Source: Paenibacillus pabuli NBRC 13638
GTDB taxonomy: Bacteria > Bacillota > Bacilli > Paenibacillales > Paenibacillaceae
Assembly: GCF_001514495.1 (NCBI RefSeq)
Contig: NZ_BCNM01000004.1
Span: forward strand, 186,001 to 250,000
Direction of reading: 5' to 3'
Length of the DNA: 64,000 nucleotides
The position numbers and the translations under genes are program-made. Every line of letters starts with the position of its first letter. Within the stretch, counting starts at the first letter, position 1. Below the pieces are notes generated by a model, which saw nothing but the letters and a program-made list of their open reading frames with translations, was not told where the DNA came from and did no database searches. This document shows positions 35,692-44,118 of the stretch, piece by piece.

Positions 35692-36576
35692 ATGGCTACG
35701 AATGTGTTCAAAAAGTATCTGTCGCTGCTCGCGTTCACTGCGCCTGCCTTTGTCATCTATGCCATCTTCCTGCTGTATCCTACATTTAGCGGTTTGTTCT
35801 ACAGTTTGACGGACTGGAATGGTCTGAACCAGGATTACAGTTTTATCGGTCTGGGGAACTTCGTGGAACTGTTCAAGGAAGATCCCGATTTTCTGAATTC
35901 CCTGTGGTTCACGTTGAAATATGTGGTGTTTATGCTGATTCTGCAAAATGGAATTGCCTTGCTGCTCGCCGTGTTCATTGAGACACGGACGCGCAGCAAA
36001 GGGTTATTCCGGACCCTGTTTTTCATGCCGAACATGATCAGTACGATCATCAGCGCTTTTATGTGGACGTTCATCTTCTCCCAGGTGCTGCCGCAGCTGG
36101 CCGAGAAGTTGGCCGTGTCTTTTCTGGACCAGCAGTGGCTGGGTGATCCAAAGTTTTCCTTCTACTCCATCCTGATCGTATCGCTCTGGAATGGTGTGGG
36201 GTATATGATGATCATCTATCTGGCTGCACTCCAGGGTGTACCGAAGAGCCTGAAGGAAGCGGCTGTCATTGATGGAGCCAATGCGTTCCAGGTGCTGCGT
36301 AATGTCGTATTGCCAATGATTACGCATGCCGTGACGATCTGTTTCTTCCTGACACTGAACGGAGCCTTCAAAGTGTTTGAAGTCGTGTACGGTCTGACCG
36401 GTGGAGGTCCAGGCAGAGCGACTCAGGTGATTACGATGAATATCTATGAAGAGGCATTCTCCAACAATTTTAGATACGGATATGCCAGTGCCAAGTCGGT
36501 TGTGTTATTCGCCATCGTGCTCATCTTCACGCTCATTCAGATTACGGTGATGAAGAAGAAAGAGGTGGAAGCATGA
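35692..36576 (+). CDS. Sugar ABC transporter permease (MalF/UgpA-like)
   Basis: A 294-residue membrane protein with six hydrophobic segments. The coupling-helix EAA motif reads EAAVIDGANAFQVLRNVVLPMI (near residue 195), and LYPTFSGLFYSLTDW is typical of the first periplasmic loop. A GTG at 35674 is in frame but overlaps the ribosome binding site AAAGGGGGAG used by the ATG at 35692. It forms the heterodimeric channel with the next gene, which it overlaps by four bases. Confidence 0.92.
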   Translation: MATNVFKKYLSLLAFTAPAFVIYAIFLLYPTFSGLFYSLTDWNGLNQDYSFIGLGNFVELFKEDPDFLNSLWFTLKYVVFMLILQNGIALLLAVFIETRTRSKGLFRTLFFMPNMISTIISAFMWTFIFSQVLPQLAEKLAVSFLDQQWLGDPKFSFYSILIVSLWNGVGYMMIIYLAALQGVPKSLKEAAVIDGANAFQVLRNVVLPMITHAVTICFFLTLNGAFKVFEVVYGLTGGGPGRATQVITMNIYEEAFSNNFRYGYASAKSVVLFAIVLIFTLIQITVMKKKEVEA

Positions 36577-37400
36577 GGATGCAACGAATGAACAGCTACC
36601 TGATTCGACTGCTGCTGGTGCTGGGTTCCCTCGTCGCTATGCTGCCCATCTACATGGCGATTGTGAACTCCTTCAAAACACAAGGCGAAATGTTCCAGTC
36701 CTTTATAGCTCTCCCAACGACACTGCATTGGGAAAACTATTCGGATGCGTTTAACAAAATCAATCTGCTGGGCAGCTCGTTGAACTCGGCGATTGTATCT
36801 TTTCTCGGCATTGGCGGTATTGTATTCTGCGCTTCATTGGCCGGATACAAGCTGTCGCGTACTTCAGGCCGATTGAGCAACCTGATCTTCTTCCTGTTCG
36901 TGGCATCCATGCTCGTTCCTTTTCACTCGATCATGATTCCGCTGACACGGGTTGCCAAAGGACTTCACGTACAGGGAAGCACATACGGACTGGCCCTGAT
37001 CTATATCGGACTTGGTGTGAACATGGCCATCTTCCTGTATCACGGGTTTGTTAAGTCCATCCCGCGTGAATTGGAAGAGTCGGCACAGATGGATGGATGT
37101 AATGAGTTCCAGACGTTCTTCCAGATTATCTTCCCACTGTTGCTGCCAATTACGGTCACCATCGCCATCTTGGACTTCCTGTGGATCTGGAATGACTTCC
37201 TGCTGCCACTGCTCATGCTGACAGATGTGAATCGGTATACGCTGATTCTGTCCACGAACATGCTGTTCGGCGAATATAACAAGGAATGGCCGCTGATTTT
37301 GTCTTCCCTGGTACTTACCGCGATTCCGGTGGTTCTCATCTATGCGTTTTTCCAAAAGTTCATTATGGAGGGCATTGCAGAAGGTGCGGTAAAAGGGTAA
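36573..37400 (+). CDS. Sugar ABC transporter permease (MalG/UgpE-like)
   Basis: A 275-residue membrane protein with six hydrophobic segments and an EAA-type loop ESAQMDGCNEFQTFFQIIFPLLLP (near residue 172). MAIVNSFKTQGEMF near the N-terminus is characteristic of CUT1 second permeases. The start ATG overlaps the previous stop (ATGA). No ATPase gene follows, so the importer presumably borrows a shared ATPase such as MsmX, as is usual for CUT1 systems of this group. Confidence 0.92.
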   Translation: MRMQRMNSYLIRLLLVLGSLVAMLPIYMAIVNSFKTQGEMFQSFIALPTTLHWENYSDAFNKINLLGSSLNSAIVSFLGIGGIVFCASLAGYKLSRTSGRLSNLIFFLFVASMLVPFHSIMIPLTRVAKGLHVQGSTYGLALIYIGLGVNMAIFLYHGFVKSIPRELEESAQMDGCNEFQTFFQIIFPLLLPITVTIAILDFLWIWNDFLLPLLMLTDVNRYTLILSTNMLFGEYNKEWPLILSSLVLTAIPVVLIYAFFQKFIMEGIAEGAVKG

Positions 37401-37450
37401 GAAGAACCTGTGACCTAGACGTATTGGTCTCATTTATACTAAACTACAGA

Positions 37451-37494
37451 AGCAGCAGCTGACCAAAGGACTGATTCTTATTTGGTCGACTGCT
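37451..37494 (+). terminator. Probable terminator of the sugar ABC operon
   Basis: AGCAG...ACCAAA pairs with TTTGGT...CTGCT around a 12-base loop. Only a weak T-rich stretch follows. Confidence 0.55.
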
Positions 37495-37518
37495 GTTAGT
37501 GTTAGGTTTTATCGATAA

Positions 37519-37980
37519 TTAAGTTGACTTTAATATCACCCTTTCAACATCATTGTTCCCGATGTCAGACAATTTGCGAAAATCAATATTGTTAAATTTC
37601 AATTTGTAGTCTATGTCAAAGGCAATGTTCGATCCATCAACTGGTTCGGTGTTAGCTTTAAGATAGGCTGGGCACAATATAGTAGTATCCAACCTTCTCA
37701 TAAATGTCTTTAAAGATATCTAAGTTTTTAATCCCGGGAGCTGGATGCATAGTGTGGTATCTGCTTACGGTGGTAATCAAATCTTAACCTTCCTCAGATC
37801 TCACGAGACCAACTCTTTCAATGAATTTATCTAAATCAGAAGTTATAAAAACCGTATAACCTTCTTGGGTGTCTTTAGTAGATTGCCTTCAATTATAGAC
37901 ATCTTCATATCCCTGAAGAATTCTTTTGACTCACCCTTTATCTGAATCCAACTATGAAAAATAGCATGTATAGCTAATTT
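37519..37980 (-). pseudogene. Decayed gene of unknown function with several frameshifts
   Basis: Reading the minus strand from 37980 down gives four consecutive protein-like pieces in shifting frames: LAIHAIFHSWIQIKGES..., then GYTVFITSDLDKFIERVGL, then SRYHTMHPAPGIKNLDIF..., then a 60-residue open end (37701-37519) with SNIAFDIDYKLKFNNIDF. Each piece ends in a stop within a few codons of where the next takes over. The composition is AT-rich, like the neighbouring lipoprotein gene and unlike the flanking operons. I do not recognise the family. An alternative is chance open frames, but the continuity of the pieces argues for a real former gene. Confidence 0.5.
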
Positions 37981-38172
37981 ATTTGTTCCTTAACTTATTG
38001 TAACTCTGTTCTGTCTCTTCACACCTAGGCTTGGTCGCGCCGAAAGTTGAGTAATATAACATATTTCTCCATGCTGACTCTATTCGAGAATCTCCAATAC
38101 AAGAACTGCAAAAACATTTTGCATGCTTTTTATATAAAATATCATTTTATGTAAATGGAGTGTGTAGCATAT

Positions 38173-38622
38173 TCACTCCATAGTTTTCAATTTCTCCTCA
38201 ATCTCTATCGCTTCTTCTAGGTTTGAAGCGGGGGAGCTTATTACTAAAGCTTCTTTTTTGAATTCTTCATTAGTTAATTTCTTGTATAAAGTAGGTTCCG
38301 TAATTATTATTGAAAATTGACTTTCCGTTTTATTTAAGTAAATATCTCCAATTACCATTCTTTCTGAACCTTCGTAAGCTATTAATAATGAATTATGTTT
38401 GAATAGCACTTTTTCAAAATTAATATCATTGATTGATAAAGATCCTTCATAGTTATTGTCATCTTTATTGAAAGTACCCTTTAATGTTGCCTCTAATTCC
38501 TTACTTATATTAGAACTTTTGCTATACATATATGAAGGTGATGATATCTCAATTTTCTCATTATTGCTGCACGCTGAGAGAATAAGCGTGCTAATGAAAA
38601 TAATAAATAGTACTTTTTTCAT
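38173..38622 (-). CDS. Small hypothetical lipoprotein
   Basis: A 149-residue protein with a signal peptide and lipobox (FISTLILSAC, lipidated Cys at about residue 18), followed by a mainly beta and polar domain ending in an acidic helix (EEAIEIEEKLKTME). GGAGGTGGAAGG precedes the ATG. I recognise no family. It is clearly AT-richer than the surrounding operons and lies in a patch with a decayed gene and a truncated one, so recent transfer is likely. Confidence 0.7.
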   Translation of the reverse strand: MKKVLFIIFISTLILSACSNNEKIEISSPSYMYSKSSNISKELEATLKGTFNKDDNNYEGSLSINDINFEKVLFKHNSLLIAYEGSERMVIGDIYLNKTESQFSIIITEPTLYKKLTNEEFKKEALVISSPASNLEEAIEIEEKLKTME

Positions 38623-38644
38623 CCTTCCACCTCCACAATAAATA

Positions 38645-38686
38645 AAAAGAGGGGGTATTAATTCAAGAAAATTCTGCCCCCTCTTT
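38645..38686 (-). terminator. Terminator of the gene at 38692
   Basis: On the minus strand CAAAGAGGGGG pairs with CCCCCTCTTTTT and is followed by ATTTATT. Confidence 0.85.
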
Positions 38687-38691
38687 GATAA

Positions 38692-39285
38692 TTAATACTT
38701 AAATTTCCCGGAGACATTTACCGGTATAACAGCTCCACTTTGGTAACCATAATACAAGGGAGACAAAGTATTTTTAGCGAGTTGAGTTAATCTTGCTTCA
38801 TCGTAAAAATATTCACCAGCTTGACCAGAGATTTGCCCTAGATCAAAATTACTTGGTGTATATCGAACAGCATTTTTGTAGTACACAACGTTAATTTGAG
38901 CAGAGGTGTTTTTCTTGGTTGAGGTTGCCATTGGTGCCCAAATATATTGAAAACCATTCCACTGATACACATCAATATATTTATATATTATTACATAGTC
39001 GTGCATTGTTCTAGTGATAGTACTTTTATAACTATCATACTCATTTTCTTTAAGAAATAGATCTAAGACTGTCATAAATGCACCTACATAAGGATGGGTC
39101 ATACCAGCTCCGATCTGAATTAGTTTATTACCCATCTTATTTAAGTCGCCTTGTTCATTTCCGTATAGTGTTTGTGCACCGTAAGAGTACTCAGTGCGCA
39201 GTCTTGTTTCACCAGGAGAAGCCATTGGAGTGACAGACCGATCAAACAAAACTCGAACAAACCGCCTTAATCTGAGGGATCTCAA
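38692..39285 (-). pseudogene. Probable N-terminally truncated secreted protein of unknown function
   Basis: The open frame gives up to 197 residues, but the first 20 (Arg-rich, starting at 39285) are read through the terminator hairpin of the neighbouring gene and are unlikely to be real. From the Met at 39225 the sequence (MASPGETRLRTEYSYGAQ) looks like the mature part of a secreted protein directly after a signal-peptide cleavage site. There is no ribosome binding site and no signal peptide. I infer that the 5' end was lost in a deletion or rearrangement near 39228-39260. The body is rich in Tyr, Asn and Thr. The family is not recognised. Confidence 0.5.
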
Positions 39286-39308
39286 TCCTTCTGATCAAGG
39301 CGGTTTTT
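39259..39308. terminator. Terminator downstream of the MocR-type gene
   Basis: AAACCGCCTT and AAGGCGGTTT arms with a long, partly paired loop. It begins within 10 bases of the stop of the minus-strand gene at 39313. Confidence 0.8.
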
Positions 39309-39312
39309 CATT

Positions 39313-40800
39313 TCAGGATGTCATCAGCTTCTTGACGGCCTGTACCAGCAAGTGAAGACCACGTTCCATCTCATCCGGTGAAGCATAGGCATAGGACAGA
39401 CGAATGTGTTCTGCATCCAGGCGGTCATAGAGATACCCTGGATGAATCAGCACATGATGCTCCAGACAGGCATGGAACAGTTCGCGAATGGAGAGTGGAC
39501 TGACGGTAAATCGGAGCCAGATATAAAAGCCTCCGGCCGGTACGCTCCACTCAGCAAGCTCACCGAAATCGCGTTGCAGAACACTCAGCATGAAGTCTCT
39601 GCGTCTGTGTAGTTCAGGCCTTAGGCGATCCATATGCTGTGCATGGTATCCATCGGCAAACCAGAGGGCAGCTGCTTCCTGAGCGAGAGAGCTGGTGCCA
39701 TAATCCGTCTGCATCTTGATGTCCGCGAGGCGACGGATGACCGGCTCCGGCCCAACCAGCCAGCCGAGACGCAGGCCGGGGCTGACCGCCTTGGACAGGG
39801 TGCCCATATGCAGCACCCGTCCTTCCCTGTCGCGCGCCTTCAGCGATGGCGGCGGGGGCTCGTCCAGCCACAGGTCGCTGTAAGCGGCATCCTCCAAGAT
39901 GGAGATGCCGGTGTTCCGCGCGGTGGCGAGCAGTTCTTCCCGGCGGCTGTCACTCATGACGGAGCCGGTAGGATTGTGGAAGCTCGGAATCGTATAGAGC
40001 AGCGATATGCCGTCCCTGTTTGCATTGTTCTGTACAGCATCTTCCAGACGCGGAGTGTGCAATCCTTCGGCATCCATCGGAATGCCGCTCATTTTCAATC
40101 CGGCGGATTGGAAGGCATGAATGGAGTACAGATAAGACGGCTTCTCCAGCAGGACTGTCGATCCGCGGGGTAGAAGCCCAACCGAAATAAGATGCAATGC
40201 CTGAAGCGAGCCGGATACGATCAGAATGGAGTCAGGAGAGGCGTGTATGCCACTTGTCTGCAAGTAAACGGACAAAGCCTGTCGGAGCTCCGGACTACCC
40301 TGAGGTTCGAGGTAGTTTAGTGTACGAGAACGACTGGATAGCGTTTGGAGAATGTCGTTAAAAGCCTTCTGGGGCATCAGCTCAGGTGCAAGCTCGCCAG
40401 TACCAAGCCGAATGATGTCTGGCTGGAACTCAGCCCGATTAATCTGCTGTACCTCTGGCAGATTGGGGTAATACCAGCCTTCTTCAATGGCTTCCTCCCA
40501 GTTGGGCATGGCTCCGTGAGCCAGCGCATGCCAGCCGGAGCCGCAGACATAAGTTCCGCCGCCATGTCTTCCTTCAATCATGCCTGCGGCGGCCAGATTT
40601 TCCAATGCAGTGACCAGCGTGCTGCGGTTCACACCCATGGATTGAGCCAGTGTCCGTTGTGAAGGAAGCCGATAGCCTGCTGTCCATTCCCCGGCCGTAA
40701 TTTTCTCGCTGATATAGACTTCAATCTGTCGGTACAGAGGTAGGGAATGGGAGGGGTCCGGCTTCCAGCTGCCCCCCTGTCGAGAATCGGAATGATTCAT
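39313..40800 (-). CDS. MocR-type regulator: GntR domain fused to PLP aminotransferase domain
   Basis: A 495-residue MocR/GabR-type protein. Residues about 15-80 are a GntR winged helix (PLYRQIEVYISEKI, LPSQRTLAQSMGVNRSTLVTALENLAAAGMIEG). The rest is a class I aminotransferase-like domain with the PLP-binding Lys in MGTLSKAVSPGLRLGW (about residue 320). Such proteins sense amino acids or vitamers and regulate neighbouring genes. The frame extends to 40863, but AGGAGG lies 11 bases before the ATG at 40800. It is divergent from a LysE-family exporter gene, its probable target. Confidence 0.92.
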   Translation of the reverse strand: MNHSDSRQGGSWKPDPSHSLPLYRQIEVYISEKITAGEWTAGYRLPSQRTLAQSMGVNRSTLVTALENLAAAGMIEGRHGGGTYVCGSGWHALAHGAMPNWEEAIEEGWYYPNLPEVQQINRAEFQPDIIRLGTGELAPELMPQKAFNDILQTLSSRSRTLNYLEPQGSPELRQALSVYLQTSGIHASPDSILIVSGSLQALHLISVGLLPRGSTVLLEKPSYLYSIHAFQSAGLKMSGIPMDAEGLHTPRLEDAVQNNANRDGISLLYTIPSFHNPTGSVMSDSRREELLATARNTGISILEDAAYSDLWLDEPPPPSLKARDREGRVLHMGTLSKAVSPGLRLGWLVGPEPVIRRLADIKMQTDYGTSSLAQEAAALWFADGYHAQHMDRLRPELHRRRDFMLSVLQRDFGELAEWSVPAGGFYIWLRFTVSPLSIRELFHACLEHHVLIHPGYLYDRLDAEHIRLSYAYASPDEMERGLHLLVQAVKKLMTS

Positions 40801-40957
40801 GGGCAGGTTCGCCTCCTTTATGGAATGAGAGATGTAACTGACGTTTTCTCTTATTTCGAACACTATATCATTTGGTTGGGTCCAATGCCATCCAAGTGGT
40901 TGGTTACTTCTGACGTTATCTCTACTATTATGGGGACATGTCTAAGGGGGATGAACG

Positions 40958-41563
40958 ATGGGTGTAATTATTCACGCGGTGGTACTGGCGTTTGGGCTGA
41001 TTTTGCCACTCGGTGTACAAAATGTGTTTATTTTTAATCAGGGCATGAGTCAACGAAGTTATGCGCGGGCACTGCCAGCTATAGTAACCGCAGGACTCAG
41101 TGATACGCTCCTGATTGGTGCTGCGGTTGGAGGTGTGTCCCTCATTTTGCTGCAATGGCCGCTGCTGGCGAGTGTATTGTATGCGGGAGGGAGTGTTTTT
41201 TTAATCTATATGGCATGGAGTATCTGGAGGTCAACCGGGCCTGCAAATGGTTCAGCTACAGTGCTGTCCGCGGGGCGACAAATCGCTTTTGCTGCTTCGG
41301 TGTCTTTGCTTAACCCGCATGCCCTGCTGGACACAGTAGCTGTAATCGGAACCAGTTCGCTTCAATATGAAGGGGTGTCACGCATGTATTTTGCCATTAC
41401 GGCCGCAGTGGTATCCTGGGTATGGTTTCTGGGACTTGCAGGTGCAGGCAGGCTAATAGGAAGAACAGATCGTACAGGCCGGGTCAGTGTTTTCTTCAAT
41501 CGGTTGTCCGCTGTGGTCATGGTCGGGATGGCGGGCATGATGCTGTGGAAGCTGGTCCATTAG
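40958..41563 (+). CDS. LysE/ArgO-family amino acid exporter
   Basis: A 201-residue membrane protein with about six hydrophobic segments. The family signature is the N-terminal FGLILPLGVQNVFIFNQG, followed by TAGLSDTLLIGAAVGG and SLLNPHALLDTVAVIG. It exports basic or other amino acids. AAGGGGGATG lies before the ATG. The divergent MocR-type regulator probably adjusts its expression to the internal amino acid level, an arrangement often seen for such exporters. Confidence 0.9.
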   Translation: MGVIIHAVVLAFGLILPLGVQNVFIFNQGMSQRSYARALPAIVTAGLSDTLLIGAAVGGVSLILLQWPLLASVLYAGGSVFLIYMAWSIWRSTGPANGSATVLSAGRQIAFAASVSLLNPHALLDTVAVIGTSSLQYEGVSRMYFAITAAVVSWVWFLGLAGAGRLIGRTDRTGRVSVFFNRLSAVVMVGMAGMMLWKLVH

Positions 41564-41612
41564 CAATCGAGCTGAATGCGAGGCCATATCTTGTCTTGAA
41601 AATAACATACAC

Positions 41613-41650
41613 AAACAACCCCTCACGTTGAACGTGCAGGGATTGTTACA
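41613..41650. terminator. Hairpin between convergent lysE-type and receptor genes
   Basis: AACAACCCCTcACGTT and AACGTGcAGGGATTGTT form a long stem. The T-tract is weak on both sides. Confidence 0.55.
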
Positions 41651-41683
41651 TGCTGGCATTATGGGCCGAATAGGCATTTTACG

Positions 41684-42520
41684 TTATTCTGCCTTCAATA
41701 GCATGGATTCAATGAAACCTTTGAGATCCTTGGATGCGTTGTTCAGTTGATCAATCACCTCGCTGAACTCGGTGACGAGCTCGGCTTGCTGGCTGCTGGA
41801 TTGGGCGATGGATGTTATCTCCTGTTCCATCTGACGAATGGAATGCTGTACTTCCTTCAAAGACCGTTCAATGTTCACTGTGGCTTCTTTGGTTCCGGTG
41901 GATAATTTGCGTACTTCCGAAGCAACAACGCCAAAACCAGCTCCTGCTTCTCCTGCTCGAGCTGCTTCAATGGCAGCATTCAGGCCTAGCAGGTTTGTCT
42001 GCTCTGAAATTTCACGAATGAATGAAGCCACTTTGGTGACTTCACTGGAATTTTGCACCGCCATCCGTGTGTTGTCCAAAATCTGTGAAGATGAAGCAGT
42101 CAGTTGCTGGGATTGAGCAGCGACGGTCTGAACCATATCTGTCAATCTGCCGCTGATGCTGCCGATCAGTTCGGTGAAGTCCCCCAGTTTTTCCTCATTT
42201 TTGAGTGAAAAACCAATCGCGAGTGTGCCAACGATATTTCCTGCCTCATCCCGAAGCGGGGTAGCCGCCGAGTTAATGGGAGTCCCGTAGTGATGCGCTT
42301 CAATGCGATTGGCAGACGTTTCCCCATGGATAAGGGCCCGGCGCAGCGTGGGATCTTCAAGCGAGATGGGATCTCCGGCCTTGATGCCCAGATCAAGATC
42401 TTCGCTCCGTACGTAATACCGGAACTGCTCTGTATCAGTAACAGCAATCATCAAATCATTTTCCTTGAGCATGATTTTAAAATACGGGCTTGCCGCAACG
42501 AGTGCTTCAACAATATTCAA
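41684..42520 (-). CDS. Soluble chemotaxis receptor (YfmS-like)
   Basis: A methyl-accepting chemotaxis protein of 278 residues without membrane segments. The N-terminal 110 residues form a small sensor domain ([34 protein letters not shown]), and a short signalling helical hairpin follows with the tip [22 protein letters not shown], which docks to CheA/CheW. The length and plan resemble B. subtilis YfmS. The frame opens with TTG at 42529, but TAGGAG abuts it. The TTG at 42520, nine bases after AGGAG, is the better start. The ligand is unknown. Confidence 0.85.
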   Translation of the reverse strand: MNIVEALVAASPYFKIMLKENDLMIAVTDTEQFRYYVRSEDLDLGIKAGDPISLEDPTLRRALIHGETSANRIEAHHYGTPINSAATPLRDEAGNIVGTLAIGFSLKNEEKLGDFTELIGSISGRLTDMVQTVAAQSQQLTASSSQILDNTRMAVQNSSEVTKVASFIREISEQTNLLGLNAAIEAARAGEAGAGFGVVASEVRKLSTGTKEATVNIERSLKEVQHSIRQMEQEITSIAQSSSQQAELVTEFSEVIDQLNNASKDLKGFIESMLLKAE

Positions 42521-42682
42521 TTGGATCAACTCCTATATATGGGTGCGTATAATCTTGATATATGGTATATACATCGTCAGAATTCCGGGATTCTTGAAGA
42601 TCTGGCGAGGGCATAGTGCAGAATAATTTTATTTTAATTATGGAATCAGGAATGCTTATATAAGTTCAACGAATAAATATTA

Positions 42683-42841
42683 CACAGGTACTCCATTGAC
42701 AGAACAACCTTCCGATCGCTGTTATCCCCAGATTTTTTGGATTCCCTTTTTCCAAAGGGGAAAATCCGGGGATAGCGTATGCTTCCGACGTAGCTTTCTT
42801 TCAGAAAGCTTTTAGGCGAACGCTTCGCTTCTTCAGGTTAT
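42683..42841 (-). repeat. Dispersed intergenic repeat, copy B (inverted, with extra hairpin)
   Basis: The reverse complement matches copy A at 25901 along its length (TAACCTGAAGAAGCG..., GATAACAGCGATCGGAAGG, TTGTTCTGTCA). The outer stem is TATCCCC/GGGGATA where copy A has TATCTCC/GGAGATA, a paired change that keeps the fold. About 38 bases are inserted relative to A, forming their own hairpin (AGCTTTC/GAAAGCT). Confidence 0.87.
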
Positions 42842-42998
42842 AATCCAAAAAGCTGCTGAAGACAGAACGTCCTCAACAGCTTCTGGTACAACAATGATTG
42901 TTACAATCATGAAGTTAATCGAAATTATGATATTCTTTATATCTGCCTGCTCTGATGCATATAAATATGGATGTGTTACCCACCAGATTCACACGTAC
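42842..42998. other. Intergenic stretch downstream of moaA
   Basis: It contains AGCTGCTGA/TCAACAGCTT-like inverted arms (42851-42883) that may terminate moaA or belong to the end of repeat copy B. Nothing else is recognised. Confidence 0.4.
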
Positions 42999-44000
42999 CT
43001 ATCCACCAATCTGGGACATGCGCCGTACTGTCGGCGTATGACTTTGCATTTTTTGTTCCAGTGCCAATGCCATTTCATGGTTCTTCGGTTTGGTACCAAG
43101 AGCCTTAAGGAAGAGCGCTGCCATGGCAGCGGGATCATCCACGAAGCGGCGAACATTGTATTCATCCGACCAATACAGGCAAGCTTTGATATGCCCGTCT
43201 GCTGTCAGGCGGAGACGGTTGCAGTTGTCACAGAAGTGATCACTGACCGGATGAATCAATCCGAATGTACCTTGAGACCCGGCAATTTTCATATTCCTCG
43301 ATGGGCCATTACCTGCCGGACCTGTTGTGTTTTCCACCGTCCAGCCAGCCTCTGCACATACATCCGTAACGGCTTCCAGCGGCAAATACGATTTGCGCCA
43401 TGAATCTGAAGCCTGCCCAATCGGCATATATTCGATGAAGCGCACATGGAGGGGCTGATCGATGGTCATGGCAATAAAATCCTTGATCTCATCATCGTTG
43501 ATGCCCTTCATTAGCACCACATTCAGCTTGATCGGAGCAAGTCCGGCAGCTGTAGCAGCTTCAATGCCTTTCAGCACCTTGTTTACATCCCCACCGCGAG
43601 TAATCATGGAGAAGCGGCTGGCTTGCAGGGAATCCAGACTGATGTTAATCCGGTTCAGACCAGCGTCTTTGAGGGCCTGTGCCTGTTTATCCAGCAATAG
43701 CGCATTGGTAGTCAGAGCAATATCTTCAATCCCGTCAATGGCCGAGATCATGCCGACAAGTTTGTGCAGGTCTTTGCGTACCAGCGGTTCGCCTCCGGTC
43801 AGACGCACTTTGCGCATGCCCATTGGAGCAAGTACTTTGAGCACCTGGGTAATCTCCTCGTAGCTCATAATTTGGTCATGCGGGGCAAATTCCATGCCTT
43901 CCTCGGGCATACAGTACACACAACGCAAATTACAGCGGTCCGTAACAGAAATCCGGATGTAGTCATGTATCCTGCCAAAAGAATCCTGGAGCATTTCCAT
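42999..44000 (-). CDS. moaA: GTP 3',8-cyclase, molybdopterin biosynthesis
   Basis: A 333-residue radical SAM enzyme that converts GTP to 3',8-cyclo-GTP, the first step of molybdenum cofactor synthesis. The N-terminal cluster motif C-x3-C-x2-C is in [11 protein letters not shown] (Cys23, 27, 30). The second C-terminal cluster motif is seen in [15 protein letters not shown] followed by ACLYW. The chain ends in the conserved Gly-Gly (QIGG). The frame goes to 44009, but AAGGGTGG is placed for the ATG at 44000. No other moa gene is adjacent. It sits alone between two chemotaxis receptor genes. Confidence 0.96.
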   Translation of the reverse strand: MEMLQDSFGRIHDYIRISVTDRCNLRCVYCMPEEGMEFAPHDQIMSYEEITQVLKVLAPMGMRKVRLTGGEPLVRKDLHKLVGMISAIDGIEDIALTTNALLLDKQAQALKDAGLNRINISLDSLQASRFSMITRGGDVNKVLKGIEAATAAGLAPIKLNVVLMKGINDDEIKDFIAMTIDQPLHVRFIEYMPIGQASDSWRKSYLPLEAVTDVCAEAGWTVENTTGPAGNGPSRNMKIAGSQGTFGLIHPVSDHFCDNCNRLRLTADGHIKACLYWSDEYNVRRFVDDPAAMAALFLKALGTKPKNHEMALALEQKMQSHTPTVRRMSQIGG

Positions 44001-44118
44001 GCAGACCACCCTTTCATACCTTAGATTGGAGAACTACTATTATAAATGAACCGACAATGTCTAAACGAACAGTTGCATCAAATTTTAGCTATTTCTCCAA
44101 TCCGCGTCAATGATGATG

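Noticed and set aside
39614..40173. Overlapping frames on both strands in the MocR-type gene
   Set aside because: GC-rich local composition opens extra frames; none has start signals or family motifs.
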